DNA from: Tubiluchus corallicola
Taxonomy: Eukaryota; Priapulida; Priapulimorpha; Priapulimorphida; Tubiluchidae
Direction of reading: 5' to 3'
Assembly: GCA_030141605.1 (NCBI GenBank)
Contig: JAQGDQ010000706.1
Span: forward strand, 1-64,000
DNA: 64,000 bases
Shown one piece after another: positions 12,677 through 25,800 of the stretch (position 1 is the stretch's first letter; the number at the start of each line of letters is the position of its first letter). Both the position numbers and the translations under genes were made by a program. The notes below the pieces were generated by a model. It saw only the letters and a list, made by a program, of their open reading frames with translations, had not been told where the DNA came from and searched no databases.

Positions 12677-13069
12677 TAGGGGTGAGCATCGAACATTCGA
12701 ATCGAATTCGAATGCTCGAATTCGATTCAAACGAGTTTTTTAGTTGGAACTCGATTCAAATCCAAAACTATAGATTCGAATAATTCAGCACTTCAATCAC
12801 ACATGTTCCTGATCATCAAAACCATGAAATATCATGCAATTAGCATAATTTAGCTGTGATTTCTGTGCACAATTTTAAACAAATTACTAGTCGTTTTATT
12901 GCAGTACAAAATCTAGTAATTTGCATGATCTTTGTAAGACTAATTTTTACTGGTGGTTCGAAAACTTGTTCGAAAATCTTTCAATCTCAATTTGAACTCT
13001 ATTCGAATTCGATACCCTGAAGTTCGGTTCGATTCGAATTCGCTTTCTGGTAGAGAATGCTCACCCCTA
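12677..13069. mobile_element. hAT-like MITE, family TAGGGGTGAGCAT, copy 2
   Basis: It has the same termini and interior as the copy at 3.2 kb, but is flanked on both sides by trinucleotide arrays. No clean target duplication is visible, probably because those arrays have changed. Confidence 0.88.
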
Positions 13070-13074
13070 ACTAT

Positions 13075-13192
<118 letters not shown>

Positions 13193-13788
13193 CCTTTGTA
13201 TGTTAAAATGGCATTTTGTGGTGTGGCTAAAATGATTTCGAAATTGAACGCTTGATGCTTACCCATATTTAACAGGTAGAATTTTATCCATGCTTAAGGC
13301 ATATTAATTTTAGTTGTATTTGTGAATACAAATAAAATTTGGCTAATTTAGCGTGCTATCAGGAGGCTTGCGTTCTATCGCCTGAATTTCTGAAGCAGTA
13401 CACTTGATTTTCCTAATGAATTAATTGATGTCATGATTATCGCAGATTCTGTCCAGAGATGTTTCTGGTGCAAAATTGCAGATATCAATTTTTTGTACAC
13501 TATTAAAAATTTTAGATGTTAAGAGACTCGAGACACGATACTCGGTTGATTCACTTTTAATGATAGTGAAAATGTGCAGTATCTTTGTTATTGTTTCGTT
13601 GCAGGATCTATGACGAGCATAAATTTTTTTTAATGATGTGCAGAAAATAGTTAGATAATGCTGCCACTAGATAGCGCTGCCAGTTTACCTGACAACTGAC
13701 GCGGCTACGTTCTGCTTTCTTGGATTGTTAACACGTGAATTTAATTAAGTTTGGGGATTTTATTATTTTCGTTGCAGAAAAATTAATA
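13193..13788. other. Putative promoter / 5' UTR region of the polycystin-like gene
   Basis: There is no clear TATA box. Two acceptor-like sites, TTTCGTTGCAG, occur at about 13604 and 13777. The second is 11 bp before the chosen start codon, suggesting a spliced 5' UTR. This is inference only. Confidence 0.35.
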
Positions 13789-13888
13789 ATGTTGTGGAAT
13801 TTCTGCACCTGTGAGTTAAGACAAAGATATGTAATCGTGCTTTTATTAAACGGTGTCTTGATATTTCATATTGTTGGCACCAGCGCTG
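13789..13888 (+). CDS. Exon 1: signal peptide
   Basis: The ATG at 13789 opens a 33-codon stretch with a positively charged n-region (residues RQR), a hydrophobic core ([17 protein letters not shown]) and small residues TSA suited to signal peptidase. It ends at a strong donor, GTGAGA, in phase 1, which matches the phase of exon 2. An in-frame ATG lies 18 codons upstream at 13735, but the sequence just before 13789 looks like a splice acceptor (pyrimidine tract plus TTGCAG at about 13777), so I prefer the inner ATG and suspect an intron in the 5' UTR. Reading past the donor adds an acidic tail that ends at a stop at 14017. Confidence 0.7.
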
Positions 13889-16800
13889 GTGAGAACCTTG
13901 ACGGCTTGAAGTTGAGTGAAAAGACAGACGCCAAGTATGACTTTGGCAAGTCAAATGACTTAGGCTTGGAGGATTTAGCCAATTTATTCTTTCAAAAACA
14001 TTTCAAACATTTCTTTTAATTTGAGTTGTAATTAGATTAACTTAGCTGTATGGTCGTGTTGATGTTAATGAGTAATGGCATTCCTCTCATTTTCCCACAG
14101 TAACACCCTCACATGGCTTTGAGCCAGTGATGGACAACTCCTCCCTTGAGCAATTAGGCATGCTCAGAAATTGTTCTTTACAAAATACAATAAAACTTCC
14201 TAAAAGTAAAAGCAGAAGATCACTTGACATTTTTGTTAATCCTACCTTGTTACAATGTACATTTTCACAGTGAATAACTACTGTATTGAAAATTCTAGTT
14301 TACCTGTGGCACTGGATTATTTAATCTAGATGTTTAGATCAGTCTTTATTGTCTTGTTTACATTGAGTTTAAGAAAAGTCTAATGGCACGTTCAGTCATA
14401 GAGACTTATCTCATAATTTGTTGCACAACTTCTCTTTATTGCACAACAAGTTGCGAGAGAAGTTGCCAAGCCATTCACATGTTGCTAAAAGTTGAGAGAA
14501 AAGTTGCCAAGCTGTTCACATGTTTCAACAAGTTGTGAAAGAAGTTGCCAAGCTGCTCACATGTTGCAACAATTTGAGAGAGAAGTTGCCAAGCCATTCC
14601 AACGTTGCTACAAGTTGTGGGAGAAGTTGCCTAGCCGTTCACATGTTGCAACAAGTTGTGAGAGAAGTTGCCAGCCATTCACACATTGCTACAAGTTGAT
14701 AGAGAAGTTGCCTAGCCATTCACACGTTGCTACAAGCTGAGAGAGAAGTTGCCAAAAAGCTATTCACACGTTGCAACAAGTTGTGAGAGAAGTTGCCAAG
14801 CTGTTCACATGTTGCAACAAGTCGTGAAAGAAGTTGCCAAGCTGCTCACATGTTGCAACAAGTTTAGTGAGAAGTTGCCAAGCTGTTCACACATTGCAAC
14901 AAGTTGCGAGAGAAGTTGCCAAGCTATTGAAATGTTGCAACAAGTTGAGAGAGAAGTTGCCAAGCCGTTCACACGTTGCAACAAGTTGTGAGAGAAGTTG
15001 CCAAGCCATTCACACATTGCCACAAGCTGCAAGAGAAGTTGCCAAGCCATTCACACATTAGAGAAGTTGCCAAACTGTTGACACATTAGAGAAGTTGCCA
15101 AGCCGTTCACACATTAGAGAAGTTGCCAAGCCGTTCACACATTGCAACAAGCTGTGAGAGGAGTTTTTGCATCTGAACGTGCCATTAGTTTTAGCTAAGT
15201 ACTGTATTTGAGTACATGTAGATTTCTTTATAATGCTGCATCAATATGCATTCATTGCCAGGTAACACATATGATTCATATTAAAGTTCATTACCTATCA
15301 ATTTTGTACCTATTACCAAGTTATGTTTTCAAATACGAAATCCTGTGTAATTACCAATAGCTGCTTGCTTTGCTTATGCTTACATATACATGCATCTAAA
15401 AGACCTTTTGATTTCAAATTATGCTGTATTATGCACACATGTGGACATACAGACTGTTACGCATAAAACCATGATCTAAGCTTTTGTTTGTTTTCTAATA
15501 AACATCTGTGTGAGATAGTAAAAATGACAGAACATAATATTATAGTGAGTGAGAAAAAAATAAAGATTACTTTTGTGAGTAAAATGTTCAGTGACGAAGT
15601 ATGAAAAGTGACATTTTCAAAGGCATACGTAGTTGCTGGCTGCACCAATTTTTATTAAATTGGTCCTGCTGTTAATTGTGTGATCCATAGTTGGGTTTAC
15701 AGAATGCCAGTGTATGAAAAAAGCTGTGTAATTGCAATAGGGCTGCTGCAAGCGCATTAGCAGATAGAAAAGTACTTACTAACTGGAACATAACTTACTA
15801 CAATGTTAGTATCAATTGACGAGCCAATGAAACCCCACCACTAAGCTATATGTTTTTCTGAACACAGAAATTAACATCTGATTTTGTTTTTCAAAAAAGT
15901 GATTTAATTTGCCATGTGTTTTTCAGAGTCCTGTGCGAGCCACCCTTGCCTGTATGGCGGAACGTGTGTGGTTCAGGGTTCGTCCTACCTGTGTCATTGT
16001 GTATCGGGTACTTCAGGTACTAATTGTGAAATAGGTAAGCTTATTTATTGCTGTTCAACGTATATTAGCTGTTGACAAAAAATTATACAGTTTGTCTCCA
16101 ATCACTTTTAAATGGATGGATGCTTGATGTTGTTAAATTACATTTTGTTCGTAGTGGCCAAAGTTGCATTTCCACACACACAATAATTTAGTTCATGAAG
16201 TGGATTAGAATTAGAATTAGTATTTAAATTATACGGGGTATTGTAAACTTTTTCCTTCTTAGTTTATTGTACTTTTGTTTAATGTTACTGATGTATACTT
16301 TTTCTATAAATGAATAGTTAATAAATAAAATAAATTACATTCATGTTGGGTTGATTTTGGAAATTTTTCTGATAATGCGATTTTGTTTGGCACTCTTAAG
16401 TCTCGTTTACACAAATTGAAGAAATGACTTTGTAACATTTGCAATGTTTAATGGTAACTTTCACTAATTTTCAAAAAATTTACCTATTACAAATGTTTAT
16501 TTACCTCTTATTTACTGCATTTAATGTAAAAATGCTCGATCTGAAATGAAATTGAGCATTTTAAACTGTTTTAGTTCTGATATGTTTCCATTCATGGCTT
16601 TGATTTTCATTGCTCAGCTATTTCATTCTTTTGTTTAGATGCGGATGTTTATTTATTTATGCTGACTTACTTATTTATTTATATTTATTTATTTATTTAT
16701 AATTAATATATATTATATATAAATAAATGGATTTAGATTTAACATTTTTGATATTCTTTTCGCCATGTTTTTATTCCTGGTTTGTTAATTAATAAGAACA

Positions 16801-19800
16801 GAACATACGTATGTTTTGCTCTATGTGTATCTTTAATTTTAGATATAGCTGAGTGCTCGTCGTCACCTTGTCAAAATAATGCGACCTGCTCTGAATTTGT
16901 CACCTTTTATGTGTGTCAGTGTGCATCTGGTTTCACTGGAACAAACTGTGAAACAGGTACGAAATTTCTCACAGTTATTGCGTAAGATACTTCTGTTAAA
17001 TGTACTGTTAATTATTAATACTTGGTAACAATAATTATTTCTTATGAGCAAAAATAGGCAGTGACACTTAATCAAAAAATAAAAAAAGAAAGAAAGGCTG
17101 CAACGTTTCTTCAGGTGAACAAAAAAAGACAAAGAAGAAAAATTACAAGACGTATTGTTTCTTCGCGATTTTTTCTTATGCTATTTTCGTTCGCTTGAAT
17201 AAGAACTACAGTGATAGTTCGAAATGTCAAAAAAGACAAAGAAGAAAAAATCACAAGACGTATTGTTTCTTTGTAATTTCTTTCTTATGCTATTTTTGTT
17301 CACCTGAATAAGAACTACAGTGATAGTTCGAAATGTTGAGCCCGTTTTTCGTTTTGTTTTTTTAATTTTGGAATTTTGATATTCATTCACTGTTATTTGG
17401 CTTGATGTGGTTAAGGTTTAAATGCTATATACGTACTACAAATTAAAGTTGCATAGTCCATAAATACAAATGCTTAGTTGGGAAGAAACAGATGCAAGTT
17501 ACATATTTCAAAACACGTGGAAGTTGTGTTTCAGAGTTTTCAAATGTTTGCTTTTAAAACAGTTCAGGATTTTCTGGTGTTTGTGCCTCAGGCCAGAACA
17601 AGCTTTGAATGCATTAGATAGTTTGGATCATTGATGCATTGTATTTTATGCTAAAAGTGTGCTAAGAATAGCTTAAAAACATTGTCGAAGTTTATAATCA
17701 TTTTGCAACAAGATCAAAATGCAATTCACGTTTTAAAGTAATAAGCAATAATAATGAGGCAGTCTGTGCACTTTTATGGGGATAACTCTTCAAGGAATGT
17801 AATGTAATATTTGTGTGAAAGTCATGTTCAAAGTTGTAGATCACTCACTTTGTTATGATTTAGTTTAGGCACAGAAGTATGAACAAGAATAAAAAATCTA
17901 TAATACATATTTGCACTGCACACAACAGAAAAGTGTTTATTAAACTACAAACACATGAGTAGAATGACTGCTGCACTGAACACTGAGAATGAGAGTGTCC
18001 TGCGCTGAACACTGAGAGTTAGAGAGTGACTAGAAAGCAAAACCAGTCAGTATATATAGGTATAGGTGACCTATGCAGACTTGCACAGGCTTCACAACAA
18101 CAACCATTACTTTAAAATAGGGAGAGAACCAGTGAATATGCATTCACTGGACCATACAATTATACTGGGGGTAAGTCAGCTGGTAGAATGTAACAGGATT
18201 AGTTCATAGATGGCAGCACCTAATTAAAAATGTACAATTCCAACTTCCACAATTTGTTTCCACTTCAAGCAAAATATTTTCACAAAATTTATCCAAAAAA
18301 CACTGAATTTCTACACAACAGCACAAAATAAATAATATTTTGTTTGCCTGCCAGAATTTAAAAGGATTTTGTGCATTCTGACTGAGGTTTGGAAAGAATT
18401 ATTGCAAACAAAAGACTGGAAGTATTAGTAGTTAGAGGGAAGTTGAAGGGGAAAACAGGTAGGATGGATTAGTTAGGAGTGACAATCTTGCTGATGCAAC
18501 CACAATGTTCATTTTTTAAGTCATAGTCTGTTGCCATAGTCATAGTCATAACTGCATCTGTTATGTGGAGATTCTTGTTTTTAATTGTCCGTGTTTTTAA
18601 TTGTGTGTCTAACTGTCAACCATGTCAGTGACTTGAACACATACATTGTCGTAGGTGCTCATTATTGTTTTGTTTTGATTACTTTTATTTACGCAGATTT
18701 TGACGAATGTTACTCAAACCCGTGTGTCAACGGTCAGTGCGTAAATAAGCCCGATGGCTACATTTGCAAATGCGATGGAAATTACGCGGGAACCCACTGT
18801 GAAACAGGTTTATCATTTTTATTTCGTTTTCTGAAATATTCAAGTATCTTTATGGATTTAAGTTTATTTTGCCGCCATCAGTAATGATGCCCAACACACC
18901 AAAATGGCATTTGTTTGGATCGTGCACGAAATCTTGTTATTGTAATTGTTGGTGATATACTTATTTTTCAAAACTCTCGCAGGGCGCAAGTTTTCGCTGT
19001 AGGAAACTGAAATTTTGCTTGAAGATACTACAGTGGTGACTGATTTACCACTTTCCCAATGTGGCCCTCAAATATGTGCGTTAAATAGATGTGTCTTATA
19101 CATTGTATTATTTTGTTTTTTTTTCATTCTAATGTATATATAATTGTGTGCATTCAAAATTTCAACATATAAACAAATACTATGACAAAAATAAATTCCT
19201 TCGGCAATTTTTTATAGAAACTAATAACTCCTTAAGTGCTGAGCAAATTAGATGTGCTGGACCCAAGCACATTGATGCTTTCATTCTAATTATTTTTAGC
19301 ATCCTGTATTTGTTGAGTTTATGGCATTTAATTTTTATATAGATTGTCATTTTAATGCTTTTTCATAGCTATGTCTTAGCGTAAAAAGATCAGAATAGTT
19401 AATGAACTTCTAAGTGTTGTAAAGAATTGTTAGTAAACTTCTAAGTGCTGTAAAGAATAGTTGGTAAACTTCTAAGTGTTGTAAAGAATAGTTAGTAAAC
19501 TTCTAAGTGTTGTAAAGAATAGTTAGTAAACTTCTAAGTGTTGTAAAGAATAGTTAGTAAACTTCTAAGTGTTGTAAAGAATAGTTAGTAAACTTCTAAG
19601 TGTTGTAAAGAATAGTTAGTAAACTTCTAAGTGTTGTAAAGAATAGTTAGTAAACTTCTAAGTGTTGTAAAGAATAGTTAGTAAACTTCTAAGTGTTGTA
19701 AAGAATAGTTAGTAAACTTCTAAGTGTTGTAAAGAATAGTTAGTAAACTTCTAAGTGTTGTAAAGAATAGTTAGTAAACTTCTAAGTGTTGTAAAGAATA

Positions 19801-22710
19801 GTTAGTAAACTTCTAAGTGTTGTAAAGAATAGTTAGTAAACTTCTAAGTGTTGTAAAGAATAGTTAGTAAACTTCTAAGTGTTGTAAAGAATAGTTAGTA
19901 AACTTCTAAGTGTTGTAAAGAATAGTTAGTAAACTTCTAAGTGTTGTAAAGAATAGTTAGTAAACTTCTAAGTGTTGTAAAGAATAGTTAGTAAACTTCT
20001 AAGTGTTGTAAAGAATAGTTAGTAAACTTCTAAGTGTTGTAAAGAATTGTTAGTAAACTTCTAAGTGTTGTAAAGAATAGTTAGTAAACTTCTAAGTGTT
20101 GTAAAGAGTAGTTAGTAAACTTCTAAGTGTTGTAAAGAATAGTTAGTAAACTTCTAAGTGTTGTAAAGAAAAGCATGTGCGTTTACTGTACTAAATTAAA
20201 GTGTAAGAGAAAACAGAAATCTCTTAAAACTTTTTATTTGGATTTTGCTATTTAGGTATTTAAGAAATATTTAGTGGTTTATTACGTTTTTCCATTTGAA
20301 TATTGTGTACACTTGTTTGTTGAAATTCGTGATTTTTCTTATATGATTATTGTGAGATTTTTGTTAATAACTGTTAGTATTACATCATTTTTTGTTGTTT
20401 AGAGGTACATAAAAATAGCTGTTTATATGTGTAGTTCTGAACATGAACTGTTTTTTAATTTGCTTTTATGCAAACGTCATGCCAAATAGTAGCAATGATA
20501 TTTTGCAAAGTTCATTTACTGTAAATATGTACTGCGGTTATGCATTCCAGTAAAGCTGGCTTGTGTTGTGCTCTTTTGTATTGTAGCTTTGACTCGTACG
20601 TACATTTGTATCTCGGTTAGCTGGACCTCGCTTTTACAGATGTCGGAAAAATCGGACAAAATCTGGACTGTTAAAAGTCCAGCATAGTACGGACACAGGC
20701 CGTTGTTTTGCCAGCTGACTGCTGGTTGGCAGGGCGCCACTTTGTTTACATCATTACATCAGTGCAAGCAAGCAACATGTAACGACGCGTGTGTAGGTTG
20801 CATGTCAGGAGCCACCCATACTAGATCTTTTGTGACAATTAGGCGATTGATTCTACATTACTGTGAGTCTAATAACCTGTATTAGCTTAGTATCGGTAAA
20901 TACGGACAATCGGCAAATTCGGACCGAACATCTCCCGCTTTTGTCCGGGAAACCGAGATATGAGTGTATAGTGTGAAGTTAACAGAAGCATCTGCAGTCT
21001 TAAGCAGAACGGCTTTCACTCATTCCAAATGTTTAACTAGAGAACACAATTTGTTTCCTACCCCCAAAACAAATTACGATAATAATAAAGTTGTTTCACT
21101 TTATACCAAATCTGTGAGGGAGTCATATGTCCTCTTTTTTGTGTTTTTTTCTGCTCTCAAGTTCATTTCTGTTTTTATACATCTACTTCTGTGCATCATT
21201 AAACTAAGCAAGCAACGCAAATAATTGTATGAACGATTTCTCTAGTTGTGGCTTTTTGGGACAACCTGTATGTACACCTGCGCTGTTAATAAGGAAGTTG
21301 CCTTAGCACATATTCACGCAGGAAAAAACTTGATTAATAAACTGAAACATACAACATGGAGAAAAAAAATCTGTAATCCTATAATGGTACTCTTGGATAC
21401 AAATATATAGGTTTATGTATGTGCATGTTGTAAAATTATTTTAGAAAAGAACACGTGTGATTTCCTGCACGAATTTGCTTGCTGGAGGTTAGAAGGTATA
21501 GTAAGCTATAGGTTAAAAACACACACAATTGCTTGACTTTTTGTTCAGTTTTAACAATATTTTTATTTCTAGAAGTGGATAAGGTTTGCATAGCCGACCC
21601 AAGTCCTTGTCGTAAGCCGGATGCAAATTGTACGAGGTACATGAACCATGATATGTGTTGCGCGGCATTGGAAACAAACCCTTCTGAGCAAACCTGTCAA
21701 GCTGGTATGTATATAGGTATTATACGCGTACACGTTGTAGGTTTCTCGCTTGTTCTCAAGTGGCCAGCGGTCAGGGTAGAAGGTTTTACAAGAAAGGATG
21801 ATGTACATTGGTCAGTGGTCATGGATTTATAAAGGAGCATTGTACATTTTTTCATTGAGTTTGAGTAGCTGCTTAAAATTATGTGTCGAAAGCCACACTG
21901 CTAGAAACATTTTAAGCCACCGACTTCTCATTTTGCATTTTGTAACCTAAAACCGATTCTCATTGCATTTTACTGTTTTCCTAACAAATTATTGCTAAAA
22001 ACAATCATTTTAAGAAGGAACCACCAGATCAGTGTACAGGTATGTAAACTTCATGGGTGTTAACTCAGGTGTAATATTACTTTTTCTGTATTGACACAAT
22101 TTTGCTATGCAACATTTTGTTTGTTTGCGAATGTTTACAAAATGCGGCTATGTTACTGTTTGTTTAGTCTTGGAATTTTTATCATTTCTCGCAAGGGATT
22201 CTGTTACCCTTTTTTTAAATAGTGCCAATTCTTCGAGCAAAACTAACTGTACAGTATGGATATGGGCTCCGTTATTGTAAAAGTACTGCTCTGAGATCAT
22301 GATTATAAAGACTATATAGAGTCAAAACAGCCTCCTGTGTTACAGAATACAATATGCATCATTCAAAAGGGAATATTGATAATTACCAATATGCTACGAT
22401 TGATTTTTCTATACTCATCTTTATTTTTTCAGTTTATGCTTGTAATGCCAACCTTTGTATGCACGGAGGCACTTGCTATATTGATACGGTCAGTCATGTT
22501 AGCTTAAAGTTTGAATACTTTTGTCATTGTCCATATGGTTATGCGGGTCGCAACTGTGAAGCAGGTAAATACATTTTGTGACATTGAAAATGAATTTTCC
22601 CTGTATCCTGTTATTACGAAGGCGGGGTGGTTGAGTGGTTACGGCACTTGACTGTCGATTTCGATGCCTCTGGTTCGAGTCCCACTCGTGTACAGGTTTT
22701 TTAAACCTTT

Positions 22711-22806
<96 letters not shown>

Positions 22807-25800
22807 AATAATCTTTATTTAAAGTCGGCTTTTGGGTCAACAATTATCATTAGCTCAAAGAGCTATTATCGCCGACTGTAAATAACAACCTACAACTACA
22901 TAACAGAGACTATTATTACCCCACTTTTACCCTAAATACCACGTGTCAGGCAGGGCAACAGCAGGTACCATTTTTAAAGTCTTTGGTATGACCCGGCCGC
23001 TGGTTCGAACTCACGACCTCCCAGACGGAAAGCAGACGCATTACCACTAGACTAAACCGTCTGGTTGATTGGTTGCATTGCTAGGCCTACACAACCTTAA
23101 TATAGAGTGGCACGTCATTTACTTGAGCAAGAAAAGTGGCGGAGTGGCAGGCTAGCCACCGGTCATCTTTATGTGTCAATGCTTCATAAGTACGAGCCCA
23201 GAGCCGTGCAGTTTCAGCTAAGCTTCAGCCGATTTATTTCTACAGCCGACCACGCCGATGATAAAATCCAGTTTTAGTCGAGCCAGCCTCTCGGTGGTGG
23301 GAGTCGAGCTAACCGACAATTTTTTCCACTCCAAACAAAGATTTTCACTCTTGTGATATTCTCGTGATGCTGCAAAAGTGGAAATCACTGATTGCAATAT
23401 GGCAAACGCATTGCGGATTTGCGGTCAGATTGTGCGTGTGCTGGCAGAGATGCTAAACTTTAGAAATTTTTGAACGAGAAAGCGGGTTAATTTAAAATTA
23501 AACACACAAATGGGCAGCATTAGTCACACGCGTGGGATCATTTTGGTGTTTTCGCATTGATTCGTCGTTAATCAAGATAAGCTTCGCCAAGAGTTGGATT
23601 GAAATAATATAATAATAATAATTTTATATTTCATTACCAGCACAGTTTGTTGTTAAAGTTTTTAGCTGTGATGTAGCCTTCTAGAATTCCTGAACAAGAA
23701 TAGCAACAATAACAATAATATATATATATATATAATTGCATAATCAAATGTGTAAAATTTTAATAATTATTTTGTATTAGAATGTCGAAATGCATAATCA
23801 AATGTGTAAAATTTAATAATTATAGAAACGTGTAATCGAATGTAGAAACGTGTGCTTGTAGTATTCATTTGTACTCGAACAATAAATATTTATGAAAATG
23901 CGAATTTGATGTTTGGTCAATCACTCTTTCTCTCTAAAACAAAATTTTCTCCAAAATGCTCAATTAAACGGCGTGCTCTAATGTGCACGTATTATGCAAT
24001 CACAAAACCGATTGACGCGACCTTAGAGTAACCACGTATGTGCAAACATACATCGCCCACGGTTCATTAAACGACGTAGAATAATATAATAATAATAATT
24101 TTATATTTCATTATCTGTACAGTTTGTTGATAAAGTTTTTAGCTGTATTGTAGCCTTCTAGAATCGTTCAAAGTCTGTTTTTAATGAATTTCTTAATTTC
24201 GTTAAGCTAACTAAACTAACGAAAGCTAACTAAAAAATGTCGTTTTTCATCTTTTAGACATAAATGAATGTTGGAGTGAACCATGCCTAAATGGTGGTAC
24301 TTGCGTGAACTCGTTGGGAACTTATCATTGCATCTGTGGGCGTGGCTTTAATGGTTCTCGATGCGAAACGGGTAATTCAGAAACTAGCAGCTATTTTAAA
24401 ACTGTTTAATAATTGTAAATAATTCATTGGACAATTATTATTTAAATTCGAATATTCAAATAAATTATAGCAAACTTTAATTACTTGCTAATGTGGTGTT
24501 TGTAAGTGTTTAACAAGAAGAATTCGTGACCAGTAGGATTGTTAACATCATAAAATAAATACAGAAAATTCAGTTTTCTGTTTGCATCCGGAGTGCATTA
24601 TACCACGAAAATCTTTTTTAAAGTGTTATGCACTTTTCTAGGAGAATTGCAGTTAAAGGAAAAAAGTTGAAAAATATTTTTTTATTTCCGCTAGCCCATT
24701 ACTATAAATTTTCTTCTTCTAGCCGTGTGCTAAACAAATGATTGTCAGCACCCACTTAAGCAAAGACGTGACTATTTATTACAACATAGTCATCCGCAAT
24801 GTTTCAACCATAACAAGGTCATGATCATGGAATTCTACTTATTAGAAATATAATGTATAAAAATTAATATTGAGAGACCAAAATCCACATTGTGAAAAGC
24901 AAACAAATCAATTTCTAAATAGTAAACTTACAGAGTGGGTAGTTCATTGTCAAATGACAGAAGAAATAAAGTTGTGTTACTCCAATATGACATATTCTCT
25001 GGCTAATGCCTGTGTGTGGCAATAGGAGAAACCTTTGCATCAAATTACTTTACCATGCGCCTTTGTAATAAACATGGAATTAATTTTGAGTCGTATCAAC
25101 ATAGATGACAAATTCTGAGTCTCAAATTATTAGAAGAAAGACGCATAATTTCTAATTTGTGCATGTGTCACAAAATTATGCATAAGGATGTTGATTAAAG
25201 TGGAAACATTTTTTACCAAAACTTTAAATAATAAAACTAAAAGTAATCACTCGTTTTTAGTCTTTGTAAGGCGTACATGTAAGACACATTTTCATGAATT
25301 TTTCTCATATCGTGTTGTTCCAATATGGAACTCATTACTTCTGTAAATGATTTGCCATTAGTTACTGCAGTAAATGTTACGTTATTCCGTAAAAGACTTG
25401 AACATGCTGATTTAACAAGGTTTCTTAACTTCGATAGATGCATGTAAGTAGCTTTGCTCTCTGTGTCTTTCTGTACATCTTAATAAGTGCTAATTACGTA
25501 GTGTGCTAGTAGTTGTACAGCATTTTTATTTTTTTAATGAATGGCATTTTATGTACTAATAGATGTGAATAAACTAAACTAAAGCAAACAAATATGAACA
25601 ACAGTGCAAACAAGCAGCTGCAAGGGGTAGAGAAGAAAGTTGATCATTAAGCTCTTGCTGAATTTCTTTTTCGTTCTTAGTTGCCTGGATTGAAGTGGGT
25701 TGCTATCGTGATAAGGAAAGACATCGGGACTTGCTTCTTTCTGAAGACTTCATGTATGCGAGTCCGTTCAAGTGTGCAGGGTACTGCCTCCTGCAGGGTT

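Noticed and set aside
14492-15061. Cys/Ser-rich repetitive frames that resemble a repeat protein
   Set aside because: They are frames across a degenerate minisatellite inside an inverted-repeat element, with no start context or splice sites.
22618-22700. Possible functional tRNA gene
   Set aside because: Box A and box B are present, but the acceptor and T arms do not pair; it fits a SINE head better.
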